A program made the position numbers and the translations under genes. The notes under the pieces are model-generated. The model saw only the letters and a program-made list of their open reading frames with translations. It was not told the origin of the DNA and did no database searches. A stretch of 64,000 nt of DNA, taken from contig MCFE01000354.1 of assembly GCA_002104905.1 (NCBI GenBank), positions 24,091 through 88,090 on the forward strand, read 5' to 3'. This DNA is from Basidiobolus meristosporus CBS 931.73 (Eukaryota > Basidiobolomycota > Basidiobolomycetes > Basidiobolales > Basidiobolaceae). Shown one piece after another: positions 32,888 to 44,193 of this stretch (position 1 is the stretch's first letter; each line of letters begins with the position of its first letter).

Positions 32888-35054
32888 ATGTCAAGCATAC
32901 ACATAGGCGATACTACAGCAAGAGCAGATTCAAAGATTACGCCCTCTAGAGGTGCCTCAAAATACCTTCCTTTGTCTCTCTCAACACTCCCCGAGATAGT
33001 GTGGGTTAAACACCGAGGGAAGTGGTGGCCTGGACGGGTAGCTTCTTTTTTGTGAGTTATAGTAAGAGATATAGAGTTGTTTTAACTGCTTGAACAATTA
33101 GGTACTAGGGGATAAAGCTAGATTGCCTCTGCGAATACAAAAGTTCTATGCTAACAAGTCGGTTTTATCTTTAGTTATTGTGTCGCACGAGACGTATTGA
33201 CTCCTGTGTTTTGGCATATGCATTAGATCTTTGTCGAGAGAGGTTGTTTGCCTTGACCGACCTAGCAGGTACAATCTTCAGCCATTTTATTGCCTCCAGG
33301 TCGAGGAGTTCGGCAAACAATGGAAAGGCAGCAAGAAGGAGTGCGAATTCAAGGCTGCGTTATTGCTCGCACACCAAGCAACAAAACAAGAGGAAGAGTT
33401 ACCGGCGGTTGACGACCTCCTTGGGACAAAGAAATCACATACTATTCAGCAACGCCAATACCTTGTTAAGCCAGGCTATGGCCCTTCACTACAAAATGCT
33501 GAAGATTTGCCATCTGTTGAAGATGTTATCAAGCTAATGATGCATAGTGTTAAAAGTAAAAGTCAACCTAGCAGTGCCAGTAGCTTTGTAAGATCTAGGC
33601 GCATTGATACAGATACTGCGGATACGCCTTTACAGAGGAATAATGGAGCAGCAAGCTCAATTGACTCACAACACAAGGATCCTGAAGACAGGAGGACCCA
33701 TTCTTCAGGGTGTGGGCATGGCGATCCATCGAACATAAGTTCTCGAAATACTTTGTGGAGCAGTAGAAGAGCAGCACCACCTCCGCTACGGCATAGTGAC
33801 TGCACCTCTATTACCGAAGACCATGAGACCCTCGTGCCTGATGAGTTATCCTTGGCACCTTCTCGAAATACACTTCTCAATCAGAAGCAAAGAATGTCAG
33901 TCTCGTCGACGAGTGATTCAGAAACACCCCATGTTCGTAGAGCAGTTATCAAGCCTAGAGTTATTAGAGATAGAGAACAACTCGATGAGATAGCACTAGC
34001 AGCAAATGTCTCAGTAAATGCATACAATAAACAAGAGCGTAAATGGCCCCTCAAGCATACTTCGCACAACGCCCTAATTGACTTGCATTGTGTAGAAGGG
34101 AGAAGATGTAGAGCTATTTCATCCAAGAGCCTTTCGTCAGCCAGGTAATTCCTGTATCTCGGACAACATCAACACCACATTAATGTTCAGTTAGTCCTGA
34201 GTTGGATATGGATCTGGATGCAAGGTAGATCCAGTTCGTTGTTATGGACATTGCATCAGCCTAGCTAACCACCCCAGCCTTACGATCCCCGGAGAACTCT
34301 GCCTAGTGCCCATGAAGTCCGCCTATTTTCCCGGGAAAATCATTTCGTACAGAAGGCCAAACGAATACACGATTCAGGCCTACGATGGACGACAGCATAG
34401 ATTTGCTCGAAATGAGTTTTTTACCATTTACGAAGCGGAGTTTCAAACATGTCCAGTAATGCAGCAGGCTAGTCTAGTATATTTAGCATGTAATTTGTTC
34501 TAATGTTGAAGTATTTTTAGCTTGGCGATTTTCCACTGGAGAGGGAGGATCCTGACTACGAAAACTCTCATTTACGGCGACAGATCAATTCCTACGAAAC
34601 CGATTTGACCAGGATTCTATGCGGCGCAGACGAGAATTGCTGGCGGTATCAGAAATTCTTTCGAAGCCTTCGAGAACGTCGAATATTGGCCCACTACATC
34701 AGCCGGGGCCCTTTCGGGGTCAACGAGTTTCATTTTATCTCGCGAGTGCTGAGGCAAATGTTCATCGAGCGATACAACTCTCAAGAGCGTGTCAGGTGTT
34801 CGCACAATTCGACCGACCTTTTAAACCCAAAGGTGCTACAGCTATTCTGTGATGATGTTTTACTTCCCGAGGTGATAATACGGCTCATCATGGCTCGCGA
34901 AAAGATCGGCTATGGTGAGGCGGAACAAGAAATGTTACATGGCTACATGGACTCCAGATGGGTGGACCAGGTGATGGCCGCACGCAATTCATTCATTGAC
35001 GGTCGTATTTCATTAGCTGAAAAGCACAGCACCCGTATGAATGCAGAAATGTAA
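32888..35054 (+). CDS. PWWP-domain chromatin reader-like protein, five exons
   Basis: Exons 32888-33051, 33122-33181, 33227-34144, 34278-34455 and 34521-35054, phase-consistent, giving 617 residues. The N-terminal PWWP domain is PEIVWVKHRGKWWPGRVASF, then LPLRIQKFY, then YNLQPFYCLQVEEF with a basic KGSKKECEFKAA helix (about residues 35-125). A long Ser/Arg-rich disordered middle follows. Exons 4-5 encode a second small barrel-like module (PGELCLVPMKSAYFPGKIISY, then YTIQAYDGRQHRF) resembling a Tudor/PWWP fold by pattern only, and then a helical acidic/basic C-terminus. PWWP domains bind methylated histone tails and DNA; no catalytic domain is visible. The donor after exon 2 (GTGTCG) is weak, so that junction is tentative; the other three are good. 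Confidence 0.7.
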
Positions 35055-35845
35055 TGGTCAATCGGTCCATCCCCACTATGCTATGTCTAGGTTGTCGACG
35101 ATCTATCACCTGACCTCGATCACCTTCTTGTCTATTAAACTGTGGTTATATCGGATAAATAACTGGCGCATATCTGGCGCATATCTGGCGCTTTACCAAC
35201 TACTTTCTAGAATCCAGTTTGCCTAGACTTATGCCATATAAGCATAGCTATTTCCAGAAAGATTAATTTATGATGGGATTGAAGCGCATGAATTCCAGCA
35301 CACACAAAATGTTCCCTGCGTTGCATGGCCTAACATGGCATCAACACTAAAAATGGGCGATTGGAAGTAGAGGTGCAAACGCTAGGGAACAACTATACCA
35401 GTAGGAGGAGGGTCAGCAAGGGAACAATTATACTGGTAATAGCAGGAACAGCAGGAACAGCAGAGGAACTATATTTATACTCATTGGTGAAAAACTAGCC
35501 ACGAAAACCAAGGTGGTGAAAGTGTGAATCGGCTGATTTGAACATGATCCGTGTTCATCCCATGATGATACCCTAGAATGAAGGGGGTGCTTAGTAGGCC
35601 AGTGTTTTTTTCTCTGTCAGCCAGGGACTGAGACTGATTGATTATGCGGAATTATATCACACTTTCATAATCTCAATATTCATCACCAAATTTATCGTTC
35701 GTTTCTTCTCTTTCGTTGGCCCTAACTCTTTTCAGCAAACTTGTAACTATTGAACCCAGTCTTTCTCAAATACTGTACTTCCGCTGCCCCCAAACTACTA
35801 TACTATAAATTGCTCTTTCTGAAATATCTCCCTTTCTCTTAGCTC
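35055..35845. other. Intergenic, casein kinase promoter region
   Basis: It contains short direct repeats (CTGGCGCATAT three times near 35163-35190 and AGCAGGAAC three times near 35440). A pyrimidine-rich leader (35700-35845) runs up to the kinase start. No coding support. Confidence 0.5.
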
Positions 35846-37621
35846 ATGGATTTCAGAGTCGCTAACAAGTTTAGGCTAGGAAGGAAGATTGGCTCTGGGT
35901 CGTTTGGTGAAATCTACCTAGGTAATGGCAAGCTTCAGGCTGCTTTCTCTCCCTTTTACACAGTCGAATACCATCTTTGTGCCTCTTTTTCTTTTGATAT
36001 TCATCATCCTGAAGAGTACTCTTGGACATCTCAACTGTAGCCCCGTACTTATGTTCCTCCTTTTTATACGACAGCTACGAACATCGTCAGCGGTGAAGAG
36101 GTGGCCGTGAAATTAGAATCGGTAAAAGCTCGTCACCCCCAACTTGAATATGAAGCCAAAGTGTATAAAGCCCTGGCTGGAGGTGTTGGAATACCGTTCA
36201 TTCGCTACTTTGGCACTGAGATGGACTACAACTGCATGGTGATGGATCTTCTTGGCCCCTCACTAGAAGATCTCTTCAATTTCTGTTCCCGGAAATTTTC
36301 CCTCAAAACCGTGCTACTCCTGGCCGACCAAATGGTACACAGAACTTACAGTAGCTATCTGATGTCTCTGCCGCCACTTAACAGCCCAATTCTCTTCTGC
36401 TATAGATCGCTCGTATTGAGTATATGCACTCCAAAAGCTTTCTTCACAGGGATATAAAGCCCGACAATTTTCTCATTGGTATCGGAAAGTGGACTAATCA
36501 CGTACACATCATCGATTTTGGATTAGCAAAGAGATACAGAGATCCACGCACTTTTGTTCACATACCTTACAGAGAGAACAAGAATCTGACTGGAACTGCT
36601 CGCTATGCAAGTATCAATACACATCTTGGTGTAGGTCAGTGACTCGTCTTGAGCTTCAGAATCCCTGGTTAGTGTTTAACACTGTTGTTCCGTAGAGCAA
36701 TCAAGAAGAGATGATCTGGAGTCTTTGGGATACGTTCTTATGTACTTCTGTCGAGGATCACTGCCTTGGCAAGGTCTGAAAGCCAACACCAAGAAACAAA
36801 AGTACGATCGCATTATGGAAAAGAAGATGACCACCCCGATTGAAACCCTCTGCCGTGGATTCCCCAATGAATTTGTAACATATCTCAAGTACACACGAAA
36901 CCTTCGGTTCGATGATAAACCCGACTACAACTTCCTACGTAAACTCTTCTATGATCTTCTTGTTCGCGAAGGATATCATTATGACTACGTCTTTGATTGG
37001 ACGATTTTGGAGAAGGTACCCAGCAATGACAGTACTCCCTGACAACGAAGCAATAACATTCTCCCGACTTTGATTACAGGAAAAGAACACTGCTAAAGCT
37101 GATACAAAACCGTACGTTACACCTGTTCAAGCGCCGTCTCACAATCTTCCTATCCCAAGAGAGGACTATGGGTTAGCTCCTAAAGAGGTACTTTTGTCAT
37201 GTCATCTGGAATCACTTTCCTTTGGTTAATATTTGCGATTCCCCACTAGCGCGAGACTCCTCTATCATCGTCACGGCTATCTCAAGCTCCCACTAACGAT
37301 GGCGCTCTGCATCGCAACTCCCGCTCACCAGTCTATTCACCAAATCCGTCATACAACCCATGCCCAACATCTACTGTTCTTCCGCCCATCGATGCTTTAG
37401 CTGGAGGCTTAGGCCCTAATTCAAGACTTCATCCCATGAACAATTCTTCCCGCCAGAAGATGCCGCACGTTCAGGATATCTTACCGGATGATCGGTATCG
37501 TATGGGTCTGCCTGCTGCCCAGCAAAGCTTAAGGGGGAATTCCGTTCCCATTGCACCTCCCAGATTTCGCACACCCGGTGAGGGCTACACCGACCCAAAC
37601 ATGTACGGTTATCGAAGCTGA
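35846..37621 (+). CDS. Casein kinase 1 (CK1 family Ser/Thr kinase)
   Basis: Exons 35846-35921, 36075-36334, 36406-36634, 36696-37015, 37080-37187 and 37250-37621; all GT-AG and in phase, 454 residues. The kinase domain starts with [13 protein letters not shown]; Lys38 of AVKLE and Asp128 of [11 protein letters not shown] are at the standard CK1 positions. The DFG loop reads [12 protein letters not shown]. The CK1 signatures [21 protein letters not shown] and [18 protein letters not shown] are intact. The roughly 150-residue tail is Ser/Pro/Asn-rich, as in fungal Hrr25/Yck-like or delta/epsilon isoforms. It ends in GYRS without a C-terminal Cys pair, so it is of the soluble Hrr25/CK1-delta type rather than the lipid-anchored Yck type. 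Roles would include DNA repair, ribosome maturation and trafficking. Confidence 0.93.
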
Positions 37622-38228
37622 ACATAATGCAAAGAAACATTTCGAAGCGACCTTGAACGAGGCTCTCTAATATGCAAATAGTGATTATTAAACTCAGAAA
37701 TTGCTGTCACCAATGTTAAACGTCGATGCTGCGTCACTCCATTCCTCGGTAAACCCATCTCTTCGTTGAACATCAGCACGATCTTATTTGATAGTCAACA
37801 CATCACCACCACCTAACCAGTTTTTTGTTTTTGTCTGTTTTTTCTACAACTAATGGAATGGGCGTTTGCAAATGGCCACCTACACCTTACGCCTGCTCCA
37901 CGTATTTGCCCGTTAACTGTCCATTGGGAGCTGTATTGGTCCACGGCGTGCGCCCATCTAGTCACAAGCAGAAACAACACCCAACTGTACTTCACTATAT
38001 AGTCTAGGTAGCTTCTTTCCACATGTATTCCTTCTTATTCCGTCTATTCTCTTTACCCCTTTTGATACGTGCGCTTGCCCAAATCACTCATACAGCCAAG
38101 ATGTAATTCCCTACCTTACCATTTCTCTGATTGAAATGTTCGAATTACTAGTAAATATATTTGATAGTTGAAACGACTGCTACCATGCATCTACTCACCA
38201 GGTGGCAATGTCCATTTTGGAACCCGCT
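37622..38228. other. Convergent intergenic region
   Basis: 3' flanks of the kinase (+) and the LYR gene (-). AT-rich near 38140; no coding or RNA feature supported. Confidence 0.5.
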
Positions 38229-38471
38229 TTATTTAAACAATCTCCTGAGCAGATCTGGGTCGAGGTGATTGTAAGCCTGGATCAACCTCAAGTCTTCCCA
38301 ACCCTCCGTAGTCAATCGACTCAACAACGCTTCGTCAGTTTCCTTTTTGTATATCTCGAATAAATCTCTTAAATTGTACTGAAGCTTTCTGCGAAGTGGA
38401 TGAATCGGGAATCTACGGATCTCCCGAAATGCTGCTCTGTAAAGATGGATGGATGCTCTGCGGCTGGACAT
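38229..38471 (-). CDS. LYR-motif (complex 1 LYR-like) small mitochondrial protein
   Basis: Single exon, 80 residues. The N-terminal HLYRAAFREIRRFP carries the L-Y-R tripeptide, followed by the basic/amphipathic LRRKLQYNLRDLFEIYK and a second helical part (GWEDLRLIQAYNHL). This is the layout of the LYRM family of three-helix adaptors that bind acyl-carrier protein and assist Fe-S delivery or respiratory complex assembly. The exact member cannot be named. It lies 126 bp downstream of NOSIP on the same strand with no room for a long promoter. Confidence 0.7.
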   Translation of the reverse strand: MSSRRASIHLYRAAFREIRRFPIHPLRRKLQYNLRDLFEIYKKETDEALLSRLTTEGWEDLRLIQAYNHLDPDLLRRLFK

Positions 38472-38597
38472 AAGCTTGAATGAAGTGTTGGGCGAGGCGG
38501 AGTGTCAATGATGGGCCTATAGCTGACGATTCCAAGTCAGGTGACGCGAAGATCATGATGTTTAACAAAGGGATTTTAATCAAGAAGTATGCAGATT

Positions 38598-40079
38598 CTA
38601 TTGGAAGGCAACATCCCATTTCTTCACTTCCACGTTGCCACCGCCTCCAGCATAGCCAGTTCCCTCCGAATGCAGTTGCACGATATCCTTGGGTCGACAC
38701 TTCTTGTCGCAGACGAAGCATTTCTGGGTGCTCTTGACGAACTTATCCATGCAATGCTTACACAGGACGTGGCCGCAGGACTTGCTGACTAGTTGACATG
38801 GAAGTGATTAATCCCACGCACGGTGGATGCAAAGTTTGGCGGAACACACTCACTTGATATCTTCATCCCGTTGTTGAGCGTTTTGAGACATGAAGGACAC
38901 ATATGACCAGCAGGGTTCTTGGAGTCTGGTTCGTTGGATTTGGTGAATACGACTGGAGTCAACTTTTTGATACTAGCGATGGAAAGCTCGGTTAGTTGAT
39001 CGCTGTCCACTCCATAACGCGAACGGGTTCTTACTTTGTGGGATGGGGCTTGGCAGCTGTGCACATCACCTGCTGCTTTGCGGGCTCCAGGGTGTCGCTT
39101 TTGGAGTCTGGAGTTAGGGTAGGCTGTGGAACGGTAAGTAAATCCGCGCATACAAAAGACGTGACTCAATCCACCTACAATCCAGAAACTAGGCAATGCC
39201 GATTTGTTTTTCTCTTGCTATGGTGGGAAAGTGGTTAACGACCGGGAGAGGGGCACCAGTAAATCCGCAATGAACATACCTCCTGCTTCTCTATACGCGT
39301 TAGGGCTTCATCACGCACAACTTTAGAGCGCGCCTCGATATCCTCTGCCTTTAAGCCAAACACCCGACTCTGCTCCTCTCCGGCGGCTACGAATCCATGT
39401 TAACCTCTACTCATCTAGCAGGAAAACCTCAATCGAACCTGTGATAGCGAGGGTTGAGGAAGGAGCCGCAACCGCTTCCTCCTTAGGTTCACTCTTGCTG
39501 GCTAGTCTACTAGCGGAGATCTGGGACTGGGTCTTTTCAAATTCCCTGATCACGACGTCCTGGGCCTCGGCTTCTTTTCGCTTACGCTCTTCCTGGAGTT
39601 GGTCATAGAAATAGAAAACTTCAGTGAAGTGAAGTGGAAAAGAGAGCTGGGTGATTGGCGTACCTCGAGTTGAGACTTCCTGCTCTCGAGGTCTTTGTTT
39701 TGACGAGCGATCTCCTTCTTTTGTGCGACGATATTTTCATATATACATTCCTTGCAGGCGATGTGGCCTTCAGTGCTTGGATAGGGTAAGTACGTAGATT
39801 CAGGTTGCTCTAGGAGCAGAAGGGAATCGTTTTACCAACTAAGTGGATCCCTGGCCGTTTGCAGACACAAGAAGCAGGCGTCGAAATTCCGCATGGAATC
39901 CCGGCCAAGGCGTTGCTACAAATGAACACGAAAAGACGGGCGCATGTTCAGCGACATGTTGAAAGGGAGGACACAGATTGATTGGGGGAGCCTACTTTTT
40001 GGGTTCCGTAGTTTAGTCGCTGCTTTTCCGCGTATGTGAAAAACCCTAGGGCGGTGCTATTCTTGGAATGTCTGGACAT
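38598..40079 (-). CDS. NOSIP homologue (U-box-like E3, eight exons)
   Basis: Exons on the minus strand: 40079-39996, 39915-39836, 39775-39664, 39592-39439, 39386-39280, 39123-39035, 38972-38854 and 38788-38598. All are GT-AG and close exactly to 311 residues. The N-terminus MSRHSKNSTALGFFTYAEK is diagnostic of NOSIP, followed by the first half of a split U-box (FDACFLCLQTARDPLSC, then EGHIACKECIYENI) and a basic coiled coil (KKEIARQNKDLESRKSQLEEER). The C-terminal half is the second Cys-rich box (GHMCPSCLKTL, then CGHVLCKHCMDKF, then CFVCDKKCRPKDIV). It ends EGTGYAGGGGNVEVKKWDVAFQ-like, as in the family. NOSIP proteins are nuclear E3-type factors linked to the spliceosome. All introns are short (40-160 bp). 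It is divergent from the OB-fold gene. Confidence 0.9.
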
Positions 40080-40282
40080 ATCGTTGGAGCTTAGATAGAA
40101 ACGGAGTTTAGGGAAGTCCTGGCGCGCTAGCGTAGCTGGACCACTTGCTGGATGTTGAAAAATTCATGGATTTGATCAAAAAAAATTGGTCTCATTCGGT
40201 GCGAATGAATGCTGATGCCAGTTTATTTACTAAGCCTCAATACTGATGGTCCGTCGTGACTTGGAGTGATAGTTCGACGACC
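40080..40282. promoter_or_regulatory. 203-bp bidirectional promoter, NOSIP / OB-fold protein
   Basis: Only 203 bp separate the NOSIP start (40079, minus) and the OB-fold start (40283, plus). Any regulatory element must serve both genes or overlap. No TATA box is obvious in either direction. Confidence 0.6.
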
Positions 40283-40861
40283 ATGACAAGTAACGAAGTG
40301 TTCCCAAAGTTTATGTCTCCTCTCGTGGCCCATTGACCCCAACCTTTTTTATTCCATTCGACTTAGTTTCTTATATACAAGATCTGCAACCTGGAGACAC
40401 CAAGGTCACCGTACAGGCGAAGGTTTTGAAAGTCGAACTGTCGGCTGAGACCACTTTGGCCGGTGAAAATGCGTTTTCTCAACTTGGCGCACACCTGTCT
40501 GTGCTGAAATATGACTAACAACGGCTTTTGTAGATGAGACTACCCTCAGGGTTGCCAACATTCTGTTAGCAGACAAAACCGGAACCGTGGTGTTTTCCGC
40601 ACGTGGAGGTAGCGAGTCACCACGTCTGCACTGGGAATTCTCACTAACGGATAGATAGCTCAGATAGATAGACTGAAACCAGGCTCCTGGGTGAACATCG
40701 ACCAAGGCCAAGTGGAGCTCTCCTTTGGCCACATCCACCTTACGACCCCTGGCCAGGGCGTTGACGATATAAAGCCAATAGAGTCCCCGAGTGACCAGTT
40801 GAACCTTTCGAGTAACATCACGCAGTATCAGTATCAGTATTCCTCGATTTATCACGATTAG
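40283..40861 (+). CDS. SOSS-B/hSSB1-like single-stranded nucleic-acid-binding OB-fold protein
   Basis: Exons 40283-40289 (only 7 nt: Met, Thr and one base), 40367-40462, 40534-40608 and 40659-40861; all GT-AG, phase-consistent, 126 residues. Joining gives MTISYIQDLQPGD, which parallels the MTTETFVKDIKPG start of hSSB1. The OB core follows: VTVQAKVLKVE, TLRVANILLADKTGTVVFSA, LKPGSWVNID, then HIHLTTPG. The C-terminus is a short disordered tail with QYQYQY. Such proteins bind ssDNA or RNA in DNA-damage and transcription-termination complexes. The seven-base first exon is why ORF scans miss the start. Confidence 0.8.
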
Positions 40862-41550
40862 GTATTGGTTAGAATGTGTTTATGTCCCGATTAAAGCATC
40901 TAAATTAAAGCCTATCCACCTATCTACCGGTGTGCTCAATAGACCCTCACCTTCTGTTGCGGCTTAGACATCGAGCTAATCTCCAGCAATCGCCTTCTAG
41001 TATATTCGATGACGCAAGGCAGCGAATTCTCGGCCCAGATCCATGTCAATCCGTCCAAGAAACAACAATCTGGATAACAAGGACACGCCTAGCCTGCCCA
41101 CTCCGATACGGATACGCAGAAGATTCCGGAATCGCCAATTTCCAGGTGTCAATCCGAGTTGCAGTGAAGCAATCAAGGTGGTTTCCTAATCAAGGGGAAG
41201 TACCGCTGCATTCGGCCACCTGGGATGCAATGGATCCTGTTGTCTGCCGGATCAGCAGCTCGGATCAGCATTTTCCCCAATTCGCTGATGTCTAGGTTCC
41301 AAGGCAAATGCCATTTGGTAAGCTGCCAAAGTGCGTGACTCAGCCTATTCACCTAATCCGATCTCTCACTCATGGAGATTTAGTCGATCCAGCTCTTGCG
41401 ATGATTAAAGATGCGAGTTGCCTTATTTGTGGAGTCCTGACAATTCGTTGTTGTTGCCTCGCCAACCGGTGGTGGTGGTTTTGTATAAAAGGGACTCCAG
41501 TCGCGGCGGATGGGAGCAGGAGATCCCATTCTCATTCACACTTCTTGAAC
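40862..41550 (+). promoter_or_regulatory. PGK upstream region with TATA box at 41484-41490
   Basis: TATAAAA at 41484 lies 67 bp before the PGK ATG, with a pyrimidine-rich CATTCTCATTCACACTTCTTG leader. Upstream open frames in this stretch have no coding support. Confidence 0.6.
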
Positions 41551-42807
41551 ATGTCCAACAACCTTAGCAGCAAACTCGGCGTCACTGATGTTGATGTCAA
41601 GGGCAAGAGAGTCCTCATCCGTGTCGACTTCAACGTCCCCTTCGCTGACGGTAAGATCAGCAACAACCAACGTATCGTTGCTGCTCTCCCCACTGTCAAG
41701 TATGTTCTCGATAACGGTGCCTCCGCTGTCATCCTCATGAGTCATCTTGGCCGTCCCAATGGCCAAGTTGTCCCCAAGTACTCCTTGAAGCCCGTTGCTG
41801 AGGAGCTCAGCAAGCTCTTGGCCCGTGATGTCACCTTCCTCAACGACTGCGTTGGTCCCGAGGTTGAGAAGGCTTGTATCGAAGCCAACAACGGCAAGGT
41901 CATCCTCTTGGAGAATCTTCGTTATCACATCGAGGAAGAGGGTTCCGCCAAGGACAAGGAAGGCAACAAGACCAAGGCCTCCCCCGAAGCTGTCAAGGCC
42001 TTCCGTGAATCCCTCACCCGTCTTGGTGAGATCTATGTCAACGATGCTTTCGGTACCGCTCACCGTGCCCACAGCTCCATGGTTGGTGTCGACCTCCCCG
42101 TCCGCGCTGCCGGTTTCTTGATGAAGAAGGAATTGGACTTCTTCTCCAAGGCTTTGGAATCCCCCGAGCGTCCCTTCCTCTCCATCCTCGGTGGAGCCAA
42201 GGTCTCCGACAAGATTCAATTGATCAACAACTTGCTCGACAAAGTCGATGCCATGATCATCGGTGGTGGTATGGCTTACACCTTCAAGAAGACCCTTGAG
42301 GGAGTCGAGATTGGTGACTCTCTCTTCGACAAAGCCGGTTCCGAGATCGTCAAGGATCTCGTCGAGAAGGCCAAGAAGAACAACGTCAAGCTTTACCTTC
42401 CCGTTGACTACATCACCGCCGACAAGTTCGACAAGGATGCCAACACCGGTTACGCCACTGATGCCACCGGTATCCCTGCCGGCTGGCAAGGATTGGACTG
42501 CGGTGAGAAGAGTAACGAGATCAACCGCAAGGCCATCTTGGAAGCCAAGACCATCCTCTGGAACGGACCTTTGGGTGTCTTCGAATTCGAGAAGTTCGAC
42601 AAGGGTACCAAGGGTGCTCTCGACGCCGTTGTCGAGGCCACCAAGAACGGAGCCACCACCATCGTCGGTGGTGGTGATACCGCCACCGCTGCCAAGAAGT
42701 GGGGACAAGTTGAGAACATCAGCCACGTCTCCACTGGTGGTGGTGCCTCCCTCGAATTGTTGGAAGGCAAGCAACTCCCCGGTGTCGTTGCTCTTTCCTC
42801 CAAATAA
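41551..42807 (+). CDS. PGK1: Phosphoglycerate kinase
   Basis: Single exon, 418 residues from the ATG at 41551. It catalyses 1,3-bisphosphoglycerate + ADP to 3-phosphoglycerate + ATP in glycolysis. The N-terminal [12 protein letters not shown], the HLGRPNG substrate loop, the FVLDNG-like hinge and the C-terminal nucleotide domain (GGGMAYTF, then [13 protein letters not shown], then [11 protein letters not shown]) are all intact. Length matches eukaryotic PGK (415-420). Codons are strikingly biased to C-ending synonyms (GTC, ACC, AAC, ATC), typical of a very highly expressed gene. In-frame codons upstream of 41551 belong to the leader; the TATA box position supports this start. No intron is present, unlike most neighbours. 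Confidence 0.97.
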   Translation: MSNNLSSKLGVTDVDVKGKRVLIRVDFNVPFADGKISNNQRIVAALPTVKYVLDNGASAVILMSHLGRPNGQVVPKYSLKPVAEELSKLLARDVTFLNDCVGPEVEKACIEANNGKVILLENLRYHIEEEGSAKDKEGNKTKASPEAVKAFRESLTRLGEIYVNDAFGTAHRAHSSMVGVDLPVRAAGFLMKKELDFFSKALESPERPFLSILGGAKVSDKIQLINNLLDKVDAMIIGGGMAYTFKKTLEGVEIGDSLFDKAGSEIVKDLVEKAKKNNVKLYLPVDYITADKFDKDANTGYATDATGIPAGWQGLDCGEKSNEINRKAILEAKTILWNGPLGVFEFEKFDKGTKGALDAVVEATKNGATTIVGGGDTATAAKKWGQVENISHVSTGGGASLELLEGKQLPGVVALSSK

Positions 42808-43969
42808 GCGAGTCGCATAGAAGTGAAGCCGTTCCCACCGACTTCCAACGTCATTTTGTAACATCCCCCCGTTTTCTGAATAGAAATTACGCTTGAATAA
42901 ACCCAACCATGTAATTATTCACCATCCACCTTCGATTTCCGTCCATCGATTTGAATCCATATCGCCTTTCTTGGCCCCCTTGGTATCCGATACCTGGGAT
43001 CATCGTAACCAGGTTACTTGGAAGACGGGGCAGTGTCTAGACTGCCACAGCTGTGGTCAATATTTTGCCTCGAGCTTGGGCAGGGCGGACCCAACATCGC
43101 AATGGGCTACATGCAAGTGCCATTGTTGATCGCTCGGCCAAATCATCCTTGGGTTCCCAACCTACCAATGCTTGTTGCTACTGTGCTTATCTCCTGTATG
43201 GAACACTCGCTTCTTTGCCAATCGAACGGATTTTTGGGTAGATGAATCACAAGACCACACATCCCCTGGATGCTTGGCGCCCGCTGCGTACTTGGCATAT
43301 AGGGCGTGATCTAGTTCTTGGGGTTCCTAGAGGTTGCTGTGCCACTGGGATTGGCATGAATTGAATCCCTCGGAAATAGCTCCTCCCCCCCTCCCCAGAT
43401 GGCATCCAAATTCTTTGACCATGTGACCCGCATTGGTGCTCAGGAATCCTAGGTAGGTATGTGTAGACTTGACTGAGATGCGAAGCAAGTGGACCAAGGG
43501 GTTTGGGAGCAGCTTGGCGTTGGTCCGTTGAGTAATAAGGGTCATCTATATTGCGTACTGCCTGAGCGTTTTCAATCTGAGTGGTGTTGGTGTCAAACTG
43601 AACAATCACCCCGCCCCTAGAGGAAATCTACTGATGCCCAAGGTTTGACCATTGGTTCGGACAGTAACAGAAAATACTGATGTTGGGGTGGGGGTTATTG
43701 CACTGTTGGTGTGGTGCTAAGGCCATTTCAAGCCAAACAAATGGTTGGAAACCCTGGTGAAATTTGAACCAAGTTGAATGCCCTCTAAGGAAATCCAGGC
43801 TTCAAGATGCCTCTGTGGTGGATTTTGTAAATACACCCAAGTATATCCATTAATTTGGTCAATGTGTATGCTCTGTAAATAAATCCTCTACAGACTTATA
43901 CATGCCACATTTTCTACCAAATCCCCAGGTGCTCAATGTTGTAAGAGTATTGGGGGACCAAGTAGATCA
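42808..43969. other. Intergenic between PGK and the transposon island
   Basis: PGK 3' flank, then non-coding sequence. No gene supported. Near 43937 a further partial copy of the copia LTR end (TGTTGTAAGAG followed by CAAGTAGATCATG) already appears. Confidence 0.5.
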
Positions 43970-44193
43970 TGTTGTAAGAGTGTTCCAGATATTGGAATTG
44001 ATTGGGAGTCCAAGTAGATTATGTTGTTCCCACTTGATGATGTATTGAATTTAAAAGTAGTATTTATACTTTTACATTTTCTTGAAGAATCAGACACACA
44101 ACACATGCTTAGGATGATCCCAAGAGCATGTGTGGAAAGTTTGGGGCTATTTGGACAACTTTAAGATTTCTCTTACTTTGGTTACCTGGTATT
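43970..44193 (-). repeat. Older, diverged partial copia LTR (minus orientation)
   Basis: It starts TGTTGTAAGAG and runs through the same order of blocks as the intact LTR (AGATTATGT, TGATGTATTGAAT, AGTAGTATTTATACTTTTAC, GTTTGGGGCT, TTTGGACAACTTT) but with many changes. It is cut off at 44193 by the next LTR. Confidence 0.75.

Larger units (their letters stand above)
29085..33430. repeat. Head-to-tail tandem duplication, units about 29085-31186 and 31187-33430
   Basis: The GT69 coding blocks are offset by exactly 2066 bp with only a few substitutions, including in the intron. Homology extends into both flanks: the ATGCATATAT...GATGTATGTAT motif at about 29088 recurs at 31190, and the fragment ending CCTCCTGGGGACAA at 31186 recurs at about 33430. 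So the two units abut directly. The right unit contains about 180 bp of PWWP exon 1 and intron that the left unit lacks. Flanks have diverged more than the coding core. Confidence 0.9.

Noticed and set aside
41536-42906. 456-codon open frame antisense to PGK
   Set aside because: It is a by-product of the extreme C-ending codon bias of PGK; the product is Val/Gly/Asp-rich with no domain.
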